A DNA stretch of 64,000 nucleotides from Cheilinus undulatus. Taxonomy: Eukaryota > Chordata > Actinopteri > Labriformes > Labridae. The stretch is taken from contig NC_054872.1 of assembly GCF_018320785.1 (NCBI RefSeq), forward strand, positions 35,910,051-35,974,050. The letters are read 5' to 3'. The position numbers and the translations under genes were made by a program. Under the pieces are notes generated by a model. The model was given only the letters and a program-made list of their open reading frames with translations, did no database searches and was not told the origin of the DNA. Below, one piece after another: positions 12,901-25,000 of this stretch; the stretch's first letter is position 1, and every line of letters begins with the position of its first letter.

Positions 12901-13820
12901 TCTACTATAGACGAACTCCAAACAGCCGTGTTTGCTCTCCCAATCCCTTGTTATGACTGCCGACAGAGTCGGTCTAGACGCAGGTCGAGCAGGGTGGGAC
13001 ACTCTTGAGACGGTTTACAGTTACTTCTGTTTTTCTTGCTCTCAGCCCACCCACAGCAGCTGCTCAACACTGTGCCTTCCTGTGACTGTTTTCTCAATAT
13101 AAGTCAGAGAGCAAAAAGCCACATTCTGATAGAGATGCAAAGCGAAAGAGACAAGACATAAAGAGACGTTGAAGAAAATGTGAGGATCTGTCAAGCTTAC
13201 AATTATAAATGAGCTGGAGGGATTTTTTGTTTTTCTTCTTGGGGATTTCTTAGCTGGGTTTTCCCACATCAATTTTTATGATTCCATTTAAAAGCATCAA
13301 TAAACAGCATGAGAAGTATGCTGAATGTAATCCACATTGAATTCCTCTCTTTTTCTTGCATATATGTCAAAACATTCAGTATTGTCTAGTTGTTTCTTTC
13401 CAGGCTTTGGTCCAGCTGGTGCTAAGCCAGAGCTCATGGTAATCTCAGGCCCGGCTAGTGCCAGTGATGGATAGGTGGTCATTTACTGCTGTCATGCATG
13501 GTCAAATCTTAACATGCACGCGCACTGAGCATCTGCACACAACCTGATCAAACAGGGATACCTCGATATAAGTGTTAAGCAACAGAAAGATAAAGGTGTA
13601 ATGGCTTTTCTGGGGTCATTGTGCTGCTTACACCCAGTTATGGTGCCATGAGATGGGGATGTACTCTTAATTTGTCCTCTGTGTTATTTTATGTGGCTCA
13701 TCTAGTAAAAGATACCTGCCCTATGCTATAAATGAGATTGATAAGGTTGGCCTTACTCTAGATGATTTTAAAATCTTTATCTAATTTAAAAAAATCATGT
13801 TGTAATGCTCTGAACTCTCA
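9940..13820. other. Intergenic between cited4 and scmh1, proximal part
   Basis: No coding exon is recognised. It contains a probable decayed MITE at about 10948-11410 (starting GGGCTGTCAAAAGATT), an A-run/G-run junction at about 12008-12033, and a GC-richer, repeat-poor block at about 12640-13060 that could be regulatory. Nothing else can be assigned. Confidence 0.5.
12008..12033. repeat. Homopolymer junction poly-A / poly-G
   Basis: A run of A is followed directly by a run of G (about 14 A then 12 G). It is prone to sequencing and assembly length errors. No function is implied. Confidence 0.95.
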
Positions 13821-13828
13821 CACTAGAA

Positions 13829-14198
13829 CAGTGGTTACCAAAGTGGGGGTTAGGACCCCCCAGGGGGTCACAAGACAGTGCGAGGAGGGTCGCAGGATAC
13901 CTTCTATAAAACAAAGAACATTTAAAAATGATTTGAAATCATATATTTGACCCATAATTGTAAAATTATATTCATAAAAGTAGTTCATTTAGAAATAAAA
14001 CTATAGTCATTGGGTGACATTTATATTGAAATTAAAGTAATGTTAAAAAAAAAAAAATCCTTAAAATTTAAGTCTGCACAGACTGTACTTGAATATGCAC
14101 AGCTGTAACAATGCTTTAACCACCTGTAGAGACAGTCAGGGTTCCCAGGTCTCACAGTTATTTTGGGGTTCTCAGGCTGAAAAGTTTGGGAACCATTG
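13829..14198. mobile_element. hAT-type non-autonomous element
   Basis: The terminal inverted repeats match the common vertebrate hAT pattern: left CAGTGGTTACCAAAGTGGGG, right end the reverse complement of CAATGGTTCCCAAACTTTT. The flanking 8-mers CACTAGAA and CACTACAC share their first five bases, as expected for an aged 8-bp target duplication. No transposase frame is present. Confidence 0.8.
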
Positions 14199-14738
14199 CA
14201 CTACACAACACAGCCAGACTGTGTGACCTAACATCTGCCGTCAGTAGTAACAATTTTCCCTGTAAAGATTGCACACTCATGAGATCTCACAGAAACTTGC
14301 ATGGCTAAACATGACTTCAGAAGGAAAATAAAAATGGAGGACAATGAAAATCCCTGGCTTGCTGTCCAGGCATGTGTTACAGATGCAGGAAAACACAAGA
14401 AACAAAAGCCTGGCTGAGACAACGATAAAGCTGTCTTCATATGTAAGTCGTGAAACTACATAACATCTGGCCTGGCTCAGGTTTGCAGGCTTACTTTGAA
14501 AAGAAAGTGTTGATTGCAGATGAATGCTGTGGAAAAATTCACACCAAGGGCGTCACTGCTGTCTCTTAGTGAGGTGGAGTTGCTTATGGAAACAAATAAA
14601 TCCTTATACACCTACCACTGCTGTTTACATGGCATTCTCCTTACAGCATGTAAAAGTGCATTTTTGCATTTTTATGTGGATAAAGATGCTTTTGAGAACA
14701 AAGCTTGTGTGAATTTAACTTTCTTGTCTACCTGCCAC

Positions 14739-14772
14739 TGTGGCTGGTAGATTTAAAAATCTACCAGCCACA
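14739..14772. repeat. Perfect 16-bp inverted repeat with 2-nt loop
   Basis: TGTGGCTGGTAGATTT at 14739-14754 is followed after two A bases by its exact reverse complement at 14757-14772. Sequence of the type 'GCCACAGTGGCT' recurs at 19425-19460 near the left end of the 1.35-kb element, so this hairpin is probably a relic of a related transposon. Confidence 0.85.
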
Positions 14773-15177
14773 AACTTTTTTACCAGCCACACCTTATTTG
14801 AACAAGCGATATTATTTAATAAGGTATTCTAAGTATTATATCGAGACTTAGTATTCATGTTACAGGCTATTTAATAAGAGAGAGTTGGTATAGTAAAAAT
14901 CTGTTGCTTAAAGCCTGTTTTTGAGCAGTTTGTCATGTATTCAACCATAAAAACATTTGCCTACAGGGGCACAGTAAAGTCATAGGCATTTTCCTGCATA
15001 ATGAGTGTCAGGCTTGCTAGAATTTAACATTTTGTGTACGATTTCCACAGTCTCACATCAAAATTCAGTCTTTGACTTACCTTAGACTTGCGATAAGAAA
15101 GACAGTGGTTCAAATGCAGACAGCAAAACCTGCAAACTGAAATCTCCACTGTCAGAGTTAATACTGTCACTTTTACA

Positions 15178-15360
15178 GTGTGTATATGGGTCCACTAACC
15201 TTGCAAAGCAGATGGCTACGCCCGATTTCGTGTTTCTCACTGGCAAATCCATCTTGTTAAGCTCCCGTCTGAACCGTTTGGGCCCGGTTAGAAAGTGACA
15301 GGACCAACCAGCGACAAGGGGCAGTACTTTCAGGTGTGGAGGAGTTGTGACATAAGCAAG
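15178..15360 (+). repeat. Interspersed repeat family B, copy 1
   Basis: This segment is closely similar to 21590-21790. Shared landmarks include AACCTTGCAAAGCAGATGG, AATCCATCTTG, TTGGGCCCGGTTAGAAAGTG, ACAGGACCAA and GGGGCAGTACTTTCAG. A shorter reverse-oriented copy lies at 48143-48207. No coding capacity is visible. Confidence 0.8.
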
Positions 15361-16119
15361 CAGCAACAAGAGGCTGGTGCAACTATGGCGGGAGAGCTTA
15401 GCGTGGATGCTGCTAAAGCGCTAGTTTTATCAGAACTTTACGACGTTTCTTCGAACAGCAGTGGGTTGTTTCCTTTTCTGAAATAACAAAAGTCATGTAC
15501 TGACATGTCTATAGTCCCCATCGTTCGCGTTACTCCTCGGGAGCTGTGCACGTGCACCGGTCGCGGCTACATCACGTGTTTTGTTGTTCTGATTGGCCCA
15601 TAAAGATGTGACAAACAGAATGTTCATCCAATCACACTCCGAGTTTTTTCAAAGCCTCTGCCCTCTCCCAAACTCTTTGTATTGAAGGTTTTCCAAAGTG
15701 TCAATTTATGGGTCCACATCACAGAATTTTGATTTTACTCTCATCATTTATCATTTGTAATTTAGCTTTAAACTTTTACATAGTGTTAGACATTTACTCT
15801 CTCAGTGGATCTTTTCAAAGTGTTGCAGTGTTAGCCTCATGCTAACACTGTAAGGTGTAAATATTAATGTAATTAATAGCAAAAAATTGGATTATTGCTA
15901 AAATAAACACTTGAACACAAAATGTTATTTAGGTTTTTTTTTTTAATTTAGTCAGTGACACATTCCATTGTTCTTTTTATAATTACAGAAGAGTGACAAT
16001 TTTTATTGAACACTTGCAGCCAAGTCAGATGTTTTCTGGTAAGGATGGAGTGAAGGGACAACTGCTGACTGGGAAATACTCTTCAATGAGTATCAGCTCA
16101 AAACCTTTTCTTGCTGGCC

Positions 16120-16480
16120 ACCCCTTTCCACAGTAACTCGGTGGACAACTTCACTCATGGTGCAGATGTGTCTAACATCAAAACCAACAATAATCCACCA
16201 GAAACAGGAGTAAAGGAACCCTAAAAACATCTAAAAATGCATCTGAACACTTTGCACAAGGACATGATGGGAAAATTCTGCCCCTAGATTTGAAATCCCA
16301 GTGGGCGGAGCTTAGAACGGTTGAGTACGATTAACACTGACTGTATTAACACTGCCAATTAACTCCAACACTGATGGCCATTTAACTCAGAATGGAGTTA
16401 AAATTACACTTTGAGGGTTAAAATCAACTGAAATGTTTGACACTGAGATTTCAACATGTCAGGTTTTGCTGTGCACCTCT
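16120..16480 (+). repeat. Interspersed element family A, fragment (copy 3)
   Basis: This matches the inner right part of the family A elements at 2385-3310 and 26220-27440. Shared steps are TCATGGTGCAGATGTGTC, a GGACATGATGGGAAAATTCTGC block, GAGTTAAAATTACACTTTG and a TTTCAACA..TCAGGTTTTGCTGTG block. Both flanks of the element are missing. Confidence 0.65.
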
Positions 16481-16489
16481 AGCAGATAC

Positions 16490-18640
16490 ACCATTTGCAG
16501 TGGAAAGCTACTCTTTTATGAAACTGTGTCGAACCATCCCTCATAAACTTAGTCTAACAAGCAGGATAAAGAGGTTGTATTTATGCTGTTTACAGTATCA
16601 AATCACTGTTTGGGGCTGCTTTTATCTACATGCCCAAGTGGCCAGTAAGTTGAGCAAATTCACCTGACACTGCTCAAAAGTAAATGCATTTGGTTGGTGG
16701 CGAGTGCTAATTTTTCCTTTATGGTGAACTTATTTATGAACTTATTTATGAAGGAAAACGTCTGCCTACAAGTTGACTAGGTATGAGGTTGTTTGGATGC
16801 CTTTGCCATCCAGGAGAGGAACATTTAGAGATGTGTATATTCTATGGAGGCTTAAAAAAGACATGGGTATACTTTATATATTTGCATATACCCTGTATTA
16901 TACTGCTGCTTCTACCCTCAGTATGTTGATAAAAATGATGGATCCATAATGGTGCAAATGAAAAACCACATTAGTGAAGGGAAATCTAAAGAAATGTTTC
17001 CTGATAAAAATGAACAGTCGATCTGTCATATTACCTTTCATCGCAGAGCTCATTTTGAGATCACAAAGAAGAACCCCCTTGTGTGAAAAGCTGTAAAGCA
17101 AAGAGTGAAACACACAATGAAAGTGAGAAACAAAGCGAGAAAGAAAATCAAGTTTCCCAGATGAGTTATTTATTGACAACAAAGGGCATGTTTCACTCTG
17201 TGTGTGTGAATGTTGAGCGCATAGGGCACATGTTTGAGCTTGTCTCCTTCAACAAGAGAGTTTGGAGGGTTTTTTGTGTTAACCTTGTGAGTGCAGAAGA
17301 GCGAGCGTGTGTGTTTGTGCTGGCAGGGGGTGAATAAACAGCAGAATCCCCTCGGGGCAGGGTTCATTCAGTGGACATGTTGCTCAAGCCGAACTTCCTG
17401 ATTTTCCGGCTGCACAGTCACCTTGTATCTCCACTTGACATGCAGCCATATTTGATTCCACTCTTTCTCCCCTTTAGCATCGTTTAATGCAAACACTTTT
17501 ATTTCAATGCAACAGGCGTCCTCTGGAAATCATCAGTTGTTGCACAGTTGGATCCTGCTGCCGGCCTTTTTAGCAGATCTCAGCGTCTTCTAAGCAACAA
17601 AACTCTTCCTCTTTTTTCCCACACAGGGGAAAAAGCAATATAATCACATCACGTTTCCTCTCCTGGAGCTGCATAGTTTAGCCATGTCTCAGTGATTGTT
17701 TTGTTTTCCATGAGGCGGCTTTTAAATGCTGTGTACCTTGGGTGAAGGCAGCCTCCAGAGGTAAGCGGCTGATTTTGGCATGTTGAGGCAGGTGACACAG
17801 AGGTTGCCTAGTGACTAGCGACTCCTCCTCCACCTTCTCCCTTGACCCCCCCCACCTCCCCAAAATCTGGGGTTGAATGGTTTGCCAGGGCTTTGAAGTA
17901 GAAGGAGGAGGTGTAAATAATTTATTTTGCTGCACACAGCTGACACTTCTCCATCGAGGCAGCTCAAACACATTGAGGTGTCCCAACAATGTCTAAAGGT
18001 GGTAAATATTTAAGAGCTGTGTGATTTACACATTTGAGCCAAACTGAGCAGAGCTGCAGGTTTCGCAACAGTGGCAGAAAGTTAAGCTCGTGTGTCAGCA
18101 CAAATCCTGCAGGGCCAAAATGCTAACCGCCCTGGTTAAAACTCAGTTTTCTATGTTTTTATTTGTTCATGTTTTAAATTCACTTAAAATCAGCCAGGGA
18201 CCATTTTAACCCTTTTTAGGACACACATGGAGATACTTCGAAATTCAAAATATTGGTGGGCATCTCAATACTTTCTAATATGTGTCACTTTAATGTTTGT
18301 TTTACATTAATAGGGTGAAAATCAAGGTCAACAAAGTGGCCATATATGACTTCTTGCCTGGTAATAATGCTGATATCACCTGTTTTATCTTTTAATTCCA
18401 ACAGGAGACCTATAATAACCACAATTTTTAAATAACTGAGTACATTTTTGCAGTGGTAAGGCCCACAATAACAAAATAAAACCTGATTTATTCCATTTAA
18501 GTATAATAAAACTGTTGTAAAACTGACTAAATCCCACACATGTCACTATTTTTGCCAATTATTTACATTTATTCAAGAATAAATTGGTCCAGATTAATTT
18601 TGCAGAAATAATGCTCACATTAGAAATGAAAACTGATATA
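16490..18640. other. Intergenic, no gene recognised
   Basis: This is mostly unique sequence. Overlapping open frames on both strands at 16898-17367 and 17678-17989 have no recognisable motifs. Nothing functional can be assigned. Confidence 0.5.
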
Positions 18641-18648
18641 AACCACAT

Positions 18649-18686
18649 AAGTATAATTCAATCAGGGGAGTGATTGAATTATACTT
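18649..18686. repeat. Perfect 16-bp inverted repeat with 6-nt loop
   Basis: AAGTATAATTCAATCA at 18649-18664 is repeated as its exact reverse complement at 18671-18686 around GGGGAG. It lies at the edge of a repeat-rich block (18720-19260) that has its own inverted repeat. Confidence 0.9.
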
Positions 18687-18719
18687 AATTGGGCAGTGAG
18701 GCAAATGGCAGGAGGTGGA

Positions 18720-19260
18720 TACCCCCGTATGGAGTCTAGACACTGGTAGTTGTTGATGAAAAATGCTGGACGAGGCCACCAATGAGGAACTGTGGCCAAG
18801 GAGACAGAGGTATGCAGGATTCCACCTCCATTCAGGCAACTGCAACCCCCCTCCACCCCAGCCACCTCTATTCAGGAACTGAATGAACAAGCTGACTGCG
18901 AAAGAGGACAACACATGTAAAATTCAAGGATAGAGTCTAGACATTGGTGTTGGTGTTGATGAGGGATGCAAGATCAGATGAGAAGTAGACTTCTGAGAAG
19001 CTGGACTAGATGCTTATCAACTGAATAGAGGTGGCTGGGGTGGAGGAGGGTTGCAGCATCCACACTGAAACGACTGACTCACCGTGAAAGAGAGAATTAC
19101 AGATTTAAGATATGACAGGTGCATGATGATTTGTCAAACAAGGTTGTGGCAGAATGTGATTAGCTGAGTACTAAGGAGAGTGAACGCCCATAATCAGCTG
19201 ATCACCAGAGAGGGAAGAGAGAAAGAAGTAAAGAAGGGAGGGATATGAATGAGTAGAACA
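18720..19260. repeat. Unclassified repeat block with internal inverted and direct repeats
   Basis: A segment at about 18839-18874 (containing CTCCACCCCAGCCACCTCTA) recurs inverted at about 19021-19056. GAGTCTAGACA..TGG also recurs directly at 18735 and 18934. A GATCAGCT-type stem near 19195 resembles one at 29107-29129 inside a scmh1 intron, where a GGCTGGGGTGGAGGA motif also recurs. This is probably a non-autonomous transposon of unknown type. Confidence 0.6.
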
Positions 19261-19385
19261 AGTCTTCCTGCTTGGACTTTAGCTGAGCTCCATTAAACCT
19301 GTTGGAATCTTATAAAAATGATCCAAAAACACACCTATTTTGATAATCATAGTTTGACATCAGTAAAATTTACAACTATACTAAG

Positions 19386-20737
19386 CAGGGCTTGACATTA
19401 ACTTTTTTGCTGACAAGCCACAGTGGCTAGTGGTTTTGCAAACTTACTAGCCACTCTGTATTTCCACTAGCCCCAGGTTTGGTGTTTGGAAATTATGAGC
19501 AATATGCCAAATTTGGTACAGAGGGTATGATATGACACACATGCTCTACCTTCCTTCATCAATATGATCAATATCAGCTCTCCTCTTAATAAAGCACTTC
19601 TCCCTACACAGCACACTACAGAGATATTTCATACTTCACTGTTAGAGACAGTCATCTAAGAGTCAAGACTCTTAGGTTTTTTTTTCTTCAATGGATAATA
19701 AGTTTATGCTATTTATAAAACACTGTTAATTGGCTGTTTTGTAGACAAAACTACAGCAGATTACAAAAAACATTTCTAATTTTCACTCTGACAAATCTCC
19801 ACCTGAGAATGTTAATCAAAATATCTGTTTAAATAATAGATGACATATATTTGGTGCAGCTCACACTTAGAGAACATTAAACAACTGTAATGTCTGTTGT
19901 TGATTAGAAGCAAAAAAATTCACTGTTTAGTTAAATTCTCTTTGACTCCTAAGTGACCGGTTAGTGACTTTTATCCTTCTGTCTCTGTTTCTCACTGCCT
20001 CAGTGAACTGATTCAAAGTTTCAGAGTTTCTCTCGTCTTTTATATCTGTTAATTATTATATGGCAAATCAAAATACAAACGTATCAAAGGTTTTAATAAC
20101 GTTTCGATTATGTGTGCATTTGCAGAGGTTTTATCGTTAAGATCGCCCTCAACAAAGAAAGAATATAAATGGAGTATTAATCGAACAATATTCAGACACA
20201 CTGCTCGCCCTGGCTCACACGAGCGACAGAGACACAGCTGGAGTGCGCACACACACAAACGGCACAGGCGCGCTGATCCTGCATGGACAGAGAGGCACTT
20301 TAAAGCAGAAGGAGAAAATTTAGGTCTGAGTTTATCCTCAACATTCTGAAACATTTTCCCTAAACAGAAAGAAACCTTCAGTGTACATTACCAGCACATC
20401 AGCGTGTGTGTGTCAGTAAATGTGTGTGAGTGTCACATTTCTGTGTTTCATACAGCATCAAAGCCCTTGGCACTGCGTAAAAACGCAAAAATAGATGAAG
20501 AGACCAGCCACTTTCCAATTATTTTGGAGGGAAATTTGAGCCTTTATGTGCCGAAGGCCTCTCTGTAACAAAACTAAATCATAATGGCTAACAGACAAGC
20601 ACGGTCAGAGTGAAGCATTAGTTGTGACACTGATAAATTCCACCCGCCATCTTGGCTAGTTAGAGTCACGCTGCTACCCGCCATTGCCGAAATCCAAACG
20701 CATTTGGCTAGTTGGAAGGTGTAAATGTGAAGCCCTG
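19386..20737. mobile_element. Non-autonomous DNA transposon, about 1.35 kb
   Basis: The ends form an inverted repeat: left CAGGGCTTGACATTAAC, right the reverse complement of CAGGGCTTCACATTTAC. The 1352-bp interior contains short open frames on both strands (about 20049-20354), but I see no transposase signature. The sequence outside the ends (TACTAAG left, TATAAG right) gives only a weak target-site duplication. The terminal sequence is of the type found in hAT-like elements; that class assignment is an inference. Confidence 0.7.
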
Positions 20738-20791
20738 TATAAGTCTTTATTTCTTTACAAACCTGTAGCGACATCCAACTACAAAATAGAG

Positions 20792-21119
20792 CAGGGGTTC
20801 CCAAACTTATCCCCCCGTAACCCCTAAAATAACAGCATCAGAGATCGGGGACCCCACCTTCCCTTGAGGGGGATAAAGCAACTTGCTTTTTAAGTATTTC
20901 TTTATAACTTTTACTCACATTTAAACACAAATATCACGTGATAACTATTCATTTTAAATTGCGCTCATTTTAACAATACTTTTTACAATTATATGTGATA
21001 TGTATTTTTAAAATCATATTAAATTTATTTTTGTTTTTTAGAAAATATCCTGCTTTCACTGCCCTCCATTGTTTTACGACCCCACCTGGGGGTCCCAACC
21101 CCCACTTTCAGAACCACTG
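20792..21119. mobile_element. hAT-type non-autonomous element
   Basis: The left end CAGGGGTTCCCAAACTTAT and the right end, reverse complement of CAGTGGTTCTGAAAGTGGGG, form hAT-type inverted repeats. Internal GGGGACCCCACC and GACCCCACCTGGGGGTCC segments match the usual subterminal pattern of this fish and mammal-wide type. No transposase is encoded. Confidence 0.8.
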
Positions 21120-21589
21120 CTATTATCCTACATTATGATAAGTTATTTTTCAAGAAAATACCCTTAGTATGGTTGTGAGATGATTTAGCCATGTGACATA
21201 TTACAGACACCATTTTACAGCCTTATACGGGGGAATGATGAAATATGATAACTGCAGTTTTCACACAAAAATTTCAGTGATTGCTAGAAATCCTATGCAA
21301 AAAAAAAACTATCATAACACCAAGCTCTACTATTCACCTTTATAATGTGTGAGTTTCATCAACTTATCATAGTTAGGTTTGTTTTTAGGGCCATTTGTTT
21401 GGGATCAAAATATGTAAAACTGCATTTTGCAAGTTCTGGAGGTAACAGAGTGTTTGAGGCACTCTGGGCCGCTGCTGATTGGTCAGATAGTGTGATGTCA
21501 GTCTGGGACATTGTCTGAGCTCTACTGATTGGGTGAGAAAAAAAATCATTTTGGCTCTACTGTATCACAGAAGGAAGTGTACCGTGGAA

Positions 21590-21790
21590 GTGACCATATA
21601 TGGTTCCTTGCTAACCTTGCAAAGCAGATGGATACGTCCGTTTCCTTGTTTTTCACTGGCGAATCCATCTTGCAAAGCTCCCATGTGAACCATTTGGGCC
21701 CGGTTAGAAAGTGACAGGACCAATCAGCGATGAGGGGCAGTACTTTCAGTACTTTTCAGTACTTGCTGGTGAATGTGCAGGTCACAACTT
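21590..21790 (+). repeat. Interspersed repeat family B, copy 2
   Basis: This is the same sequence as the copy at 15178-15360, from TTGCTAACCTTGCAAAGCAG through GGGGCAGTACTTTCAG. This copy has an extra duplication of the AGTACTTTTC unit. It is non-coding. Confidence 0.8.
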
Positions 21791-22009
21791 GTCCACGAGA
21801 GCGTTTTGGAGTTGTTGGATTGTGTATTTGATGAGTTTGATGAGGAAAAGCCGATATACCGTAAGACTCCATTGATTTAACACAGCAGCTCTGAACTCAG
21901 CGGCGCCGATCTAAAAATAGCTTGCACAGACAACTAAAGGTAACAAACCTACTCCTAAGACTATAGGGATTATGGCAATGGGCAACTTTGACTTTAAATG
22001 TTGAAGTAT

Positions 22010-25000
22010 CCCTTTAAATATGACCCTTATGCTGATTATTTTGTGTTGACAGATGACAGCAGGAGTCCCTGTAACTATACCTTAATGTTTTACATACCTA
22101 AGAGGGGCTAACATGACAGCAGTACAGACGTTATAGGTCTATATTTTACAGAAGGTCTTTGCTGAAATTAATATTGTTGTCTTCAGCCTTGCAATTTTAT
22201 GACTCAGACCTGTTTCTCCTCACGGGGAAATGAGTTAGAGAGAGTTACAGTTGGTAGGTTAGAGCAGAGGGAAATAGTATTAACACAAGCTATGTTCTGT
22301 ACACAGTGTCTTTGTGAGCAGGGCTTTAAGCCTGCCTGCTAATCTGGTGACAGTGGCAAGCACATGCTACAAAGGCAGAGTTAACAGGCTATAGGCTGGG
22401 GGTGGAATTAATACAAGAGAGCAGTTCCTGACAGGGTTTCCAAGAGTTATCATGCAGGGAAATCTCTATATTCTGTATTATTAAGACCATTAAGGTACAC
22501 ATTTGGTATCTTTTATTTGTTTATTTAAAGACACAGGCATTTCCCCTTTAGTAGTTTTTATGTATGTGGGATATGTGGTTTTTATCATCGAAAGCTAATA
22601 CCCATCACCCTGCGTGTTATTGACATTTTCCTCACAGGAAAATCCTGACATTAGCCAGCCCACACCATCTGTAGACACAGGGATGACAGGGTGAGTGTTG
22701 GGGCGAGAGCTGTCATTGCACAGTTCTTAGCAGATATTATCTCCCAATCAAGATCAAAAGTCACAAGAGACAAGCAAGGGAGACGGCTCTACAGCCTCAT
22801 TTATGGAGGGCGACGGGGAAATTTAAGAACTTTGTTCTCTTGACGTGGATGTCAGTGTCATGAATAAAAAATACACTCCCACTTTTTTGCTACATTAGTA
22901 TTTTGTTTAACTTCCATTAATATCATGAGCTTCTGAGCAGTGACAACATTGTCGTACCCTGCCTCTTGTTCAGGTGACTGAAACGTCCAGAAAATAATGC
23001 AAAATACTGTGTTAAAACAAATCTCTGCACGGATCAATAAATAAAAACTATTTCAAAAAGAACAGATCTGTAACTACTTCTAGAAATCATCATGCACCTG
23101 TCTAGAAAGCTGGTCTCCTCACCTCTCAGTCATTAACAGACTTTGTTGAAAGAAGAGATACTATGTAATGGTAGACATGGCCCTGTCCCTAATTTTTTAA
23201 GATGTTTTTGTCATCAAATTCAAAATAAGCTTATGTTTTTCATGAAATGGTAATGTCTCAGTTTTAGCATCTGATATGTTGTTGATGTTCTATTGTAAAT
23301 AAATATGGGTTCAGTCAGGACCACTCTGTCAGGAAAGACGCATGATTTGCAGTTATAAATATCTCCTTTTATTAGCAGTTGTTAATTTGCTTTTATCGCT
23401 CCTATTTATATTTGTCTCTGTTCTGGGATCCCTTTGCCCTTCCAAAGGCGAAGTGTAAACAATCAAGCACACATTCCTGCCCTTCCTGTGCCAATAAGGA
23501 AAGCCTGAGGCTAGGAGAGAAGCCACATTAAACCCAGAACACAACAGGCATCGGTGACAACAGTATGATGTTGATTAAGTTATATGTAGCATAGAGGAGG
23601 AGCTGAGGGGGAGGAGGCTTTCAAAAAACAGCTTGCAGAAGGAGCAGCAAAGCTTAGTCAGGGTAGAGCAGTTTAAATATGGCAACATGGGTGCAATTAG
23701 CCAATAGCGGACTTAGAGCGAATCAGCTGCGTGTGTGAGATGAGATGATCTTGATTATATGGCAGTGCTTGACCCAATGGCCTACCTGAAATAATTCTAT
23801 ATGCTTGATATTAGGAGATTTGTAAATTATTGCATTCTTTTGTGTGTGTGTGTGTGGTTGTGTGTGGGGGTGTGTGTGTGTGTGTGTGCATTTTACACAG
23901 TGCCCCAACTTTTTTGGAGCTGGGGCTGTAAATATTTACAGCCAAACAGGCTCTGGTCTAAATTAGAATTGGTTGACAATCTATCATACGTATACGTATT
24001 GACTTATACTTGTTTTTCATTACTTAATACTACTGAGTACTGAAACCATAGAAAGTAGCTAGTTCATGAGGACAAATTACCTTTCGTATTTGTTTTGGTG
24101 CAAAAGTGGAGTATAATTTACCTTATAATGTTATATTTCCCATTTTAAAACATCACAAAATGCTGCCACAATAGAATCCATCACTCTAAAAATGAATTAG
24201 CCCCAAAACCCATTGTTTTTATCTCTAATTTTACTGTAACCTTTAAAAACATTAAAAGATTAATGCATGTGTAACCCTGAACTTTCAAAAATCAGGTAAA
24301 GAAACTGAAGTATATTCTTTCCTAGCCACAGTCAGGACTCTGAGTGCAATTGTAAACATGTCATCTGGCAGCCTCAAAGGCATGCTGGGAATTCTGGCAT
24401 CACCTGGATAGAAGGCCTCTGACTGGGAGCACCCTGTTTTTGTGTGTCTTTAACTTGACACGTTTTTCTGCAGAGTGCAACATTTCAGGCTGGTTCTGCA
24501 GAAACGAAGGCATTCCCATGCACTGATATGACACCTAAAGCAAAGAAATGAAAGTTGTGTTTTTTCTTCCAGTTAGAGACGATGTAGCAGCCCACAAAAC
24601 TTCCTTTCATAGTGAAACTCTCAATGCTCTACATAGTGTAAAACTCTCTGAGTAGTACTGCACGGTCTTGTTGGTAAATATCAGGGCAGAAATTCCCCAG
24701 AGTGCTGAATTTTACTGTAAGTTAAGATTCTAAAGATATGTTATCATGCTGTATTGTAAGGCTGAAGCTTCACCTTAAAACTAACAGACCTCTGCTGGCT
24801 TCCCTCTCTGCAAAAAAACCATGAAACTTGCTAGAAATCTCACTGTAGTGTTAGGAGCAGAAGTAAAAAGTTGCCTCACAACCTTCACAAACACAATATG
24901 CAGCACAAGGAGCTGTTATTTCTATAAATAGCTCTGGCTTTATGCACAACACTTTGGCTACTATTACACATCAACAAGCACAGGCATCAGCCACGAGCTC

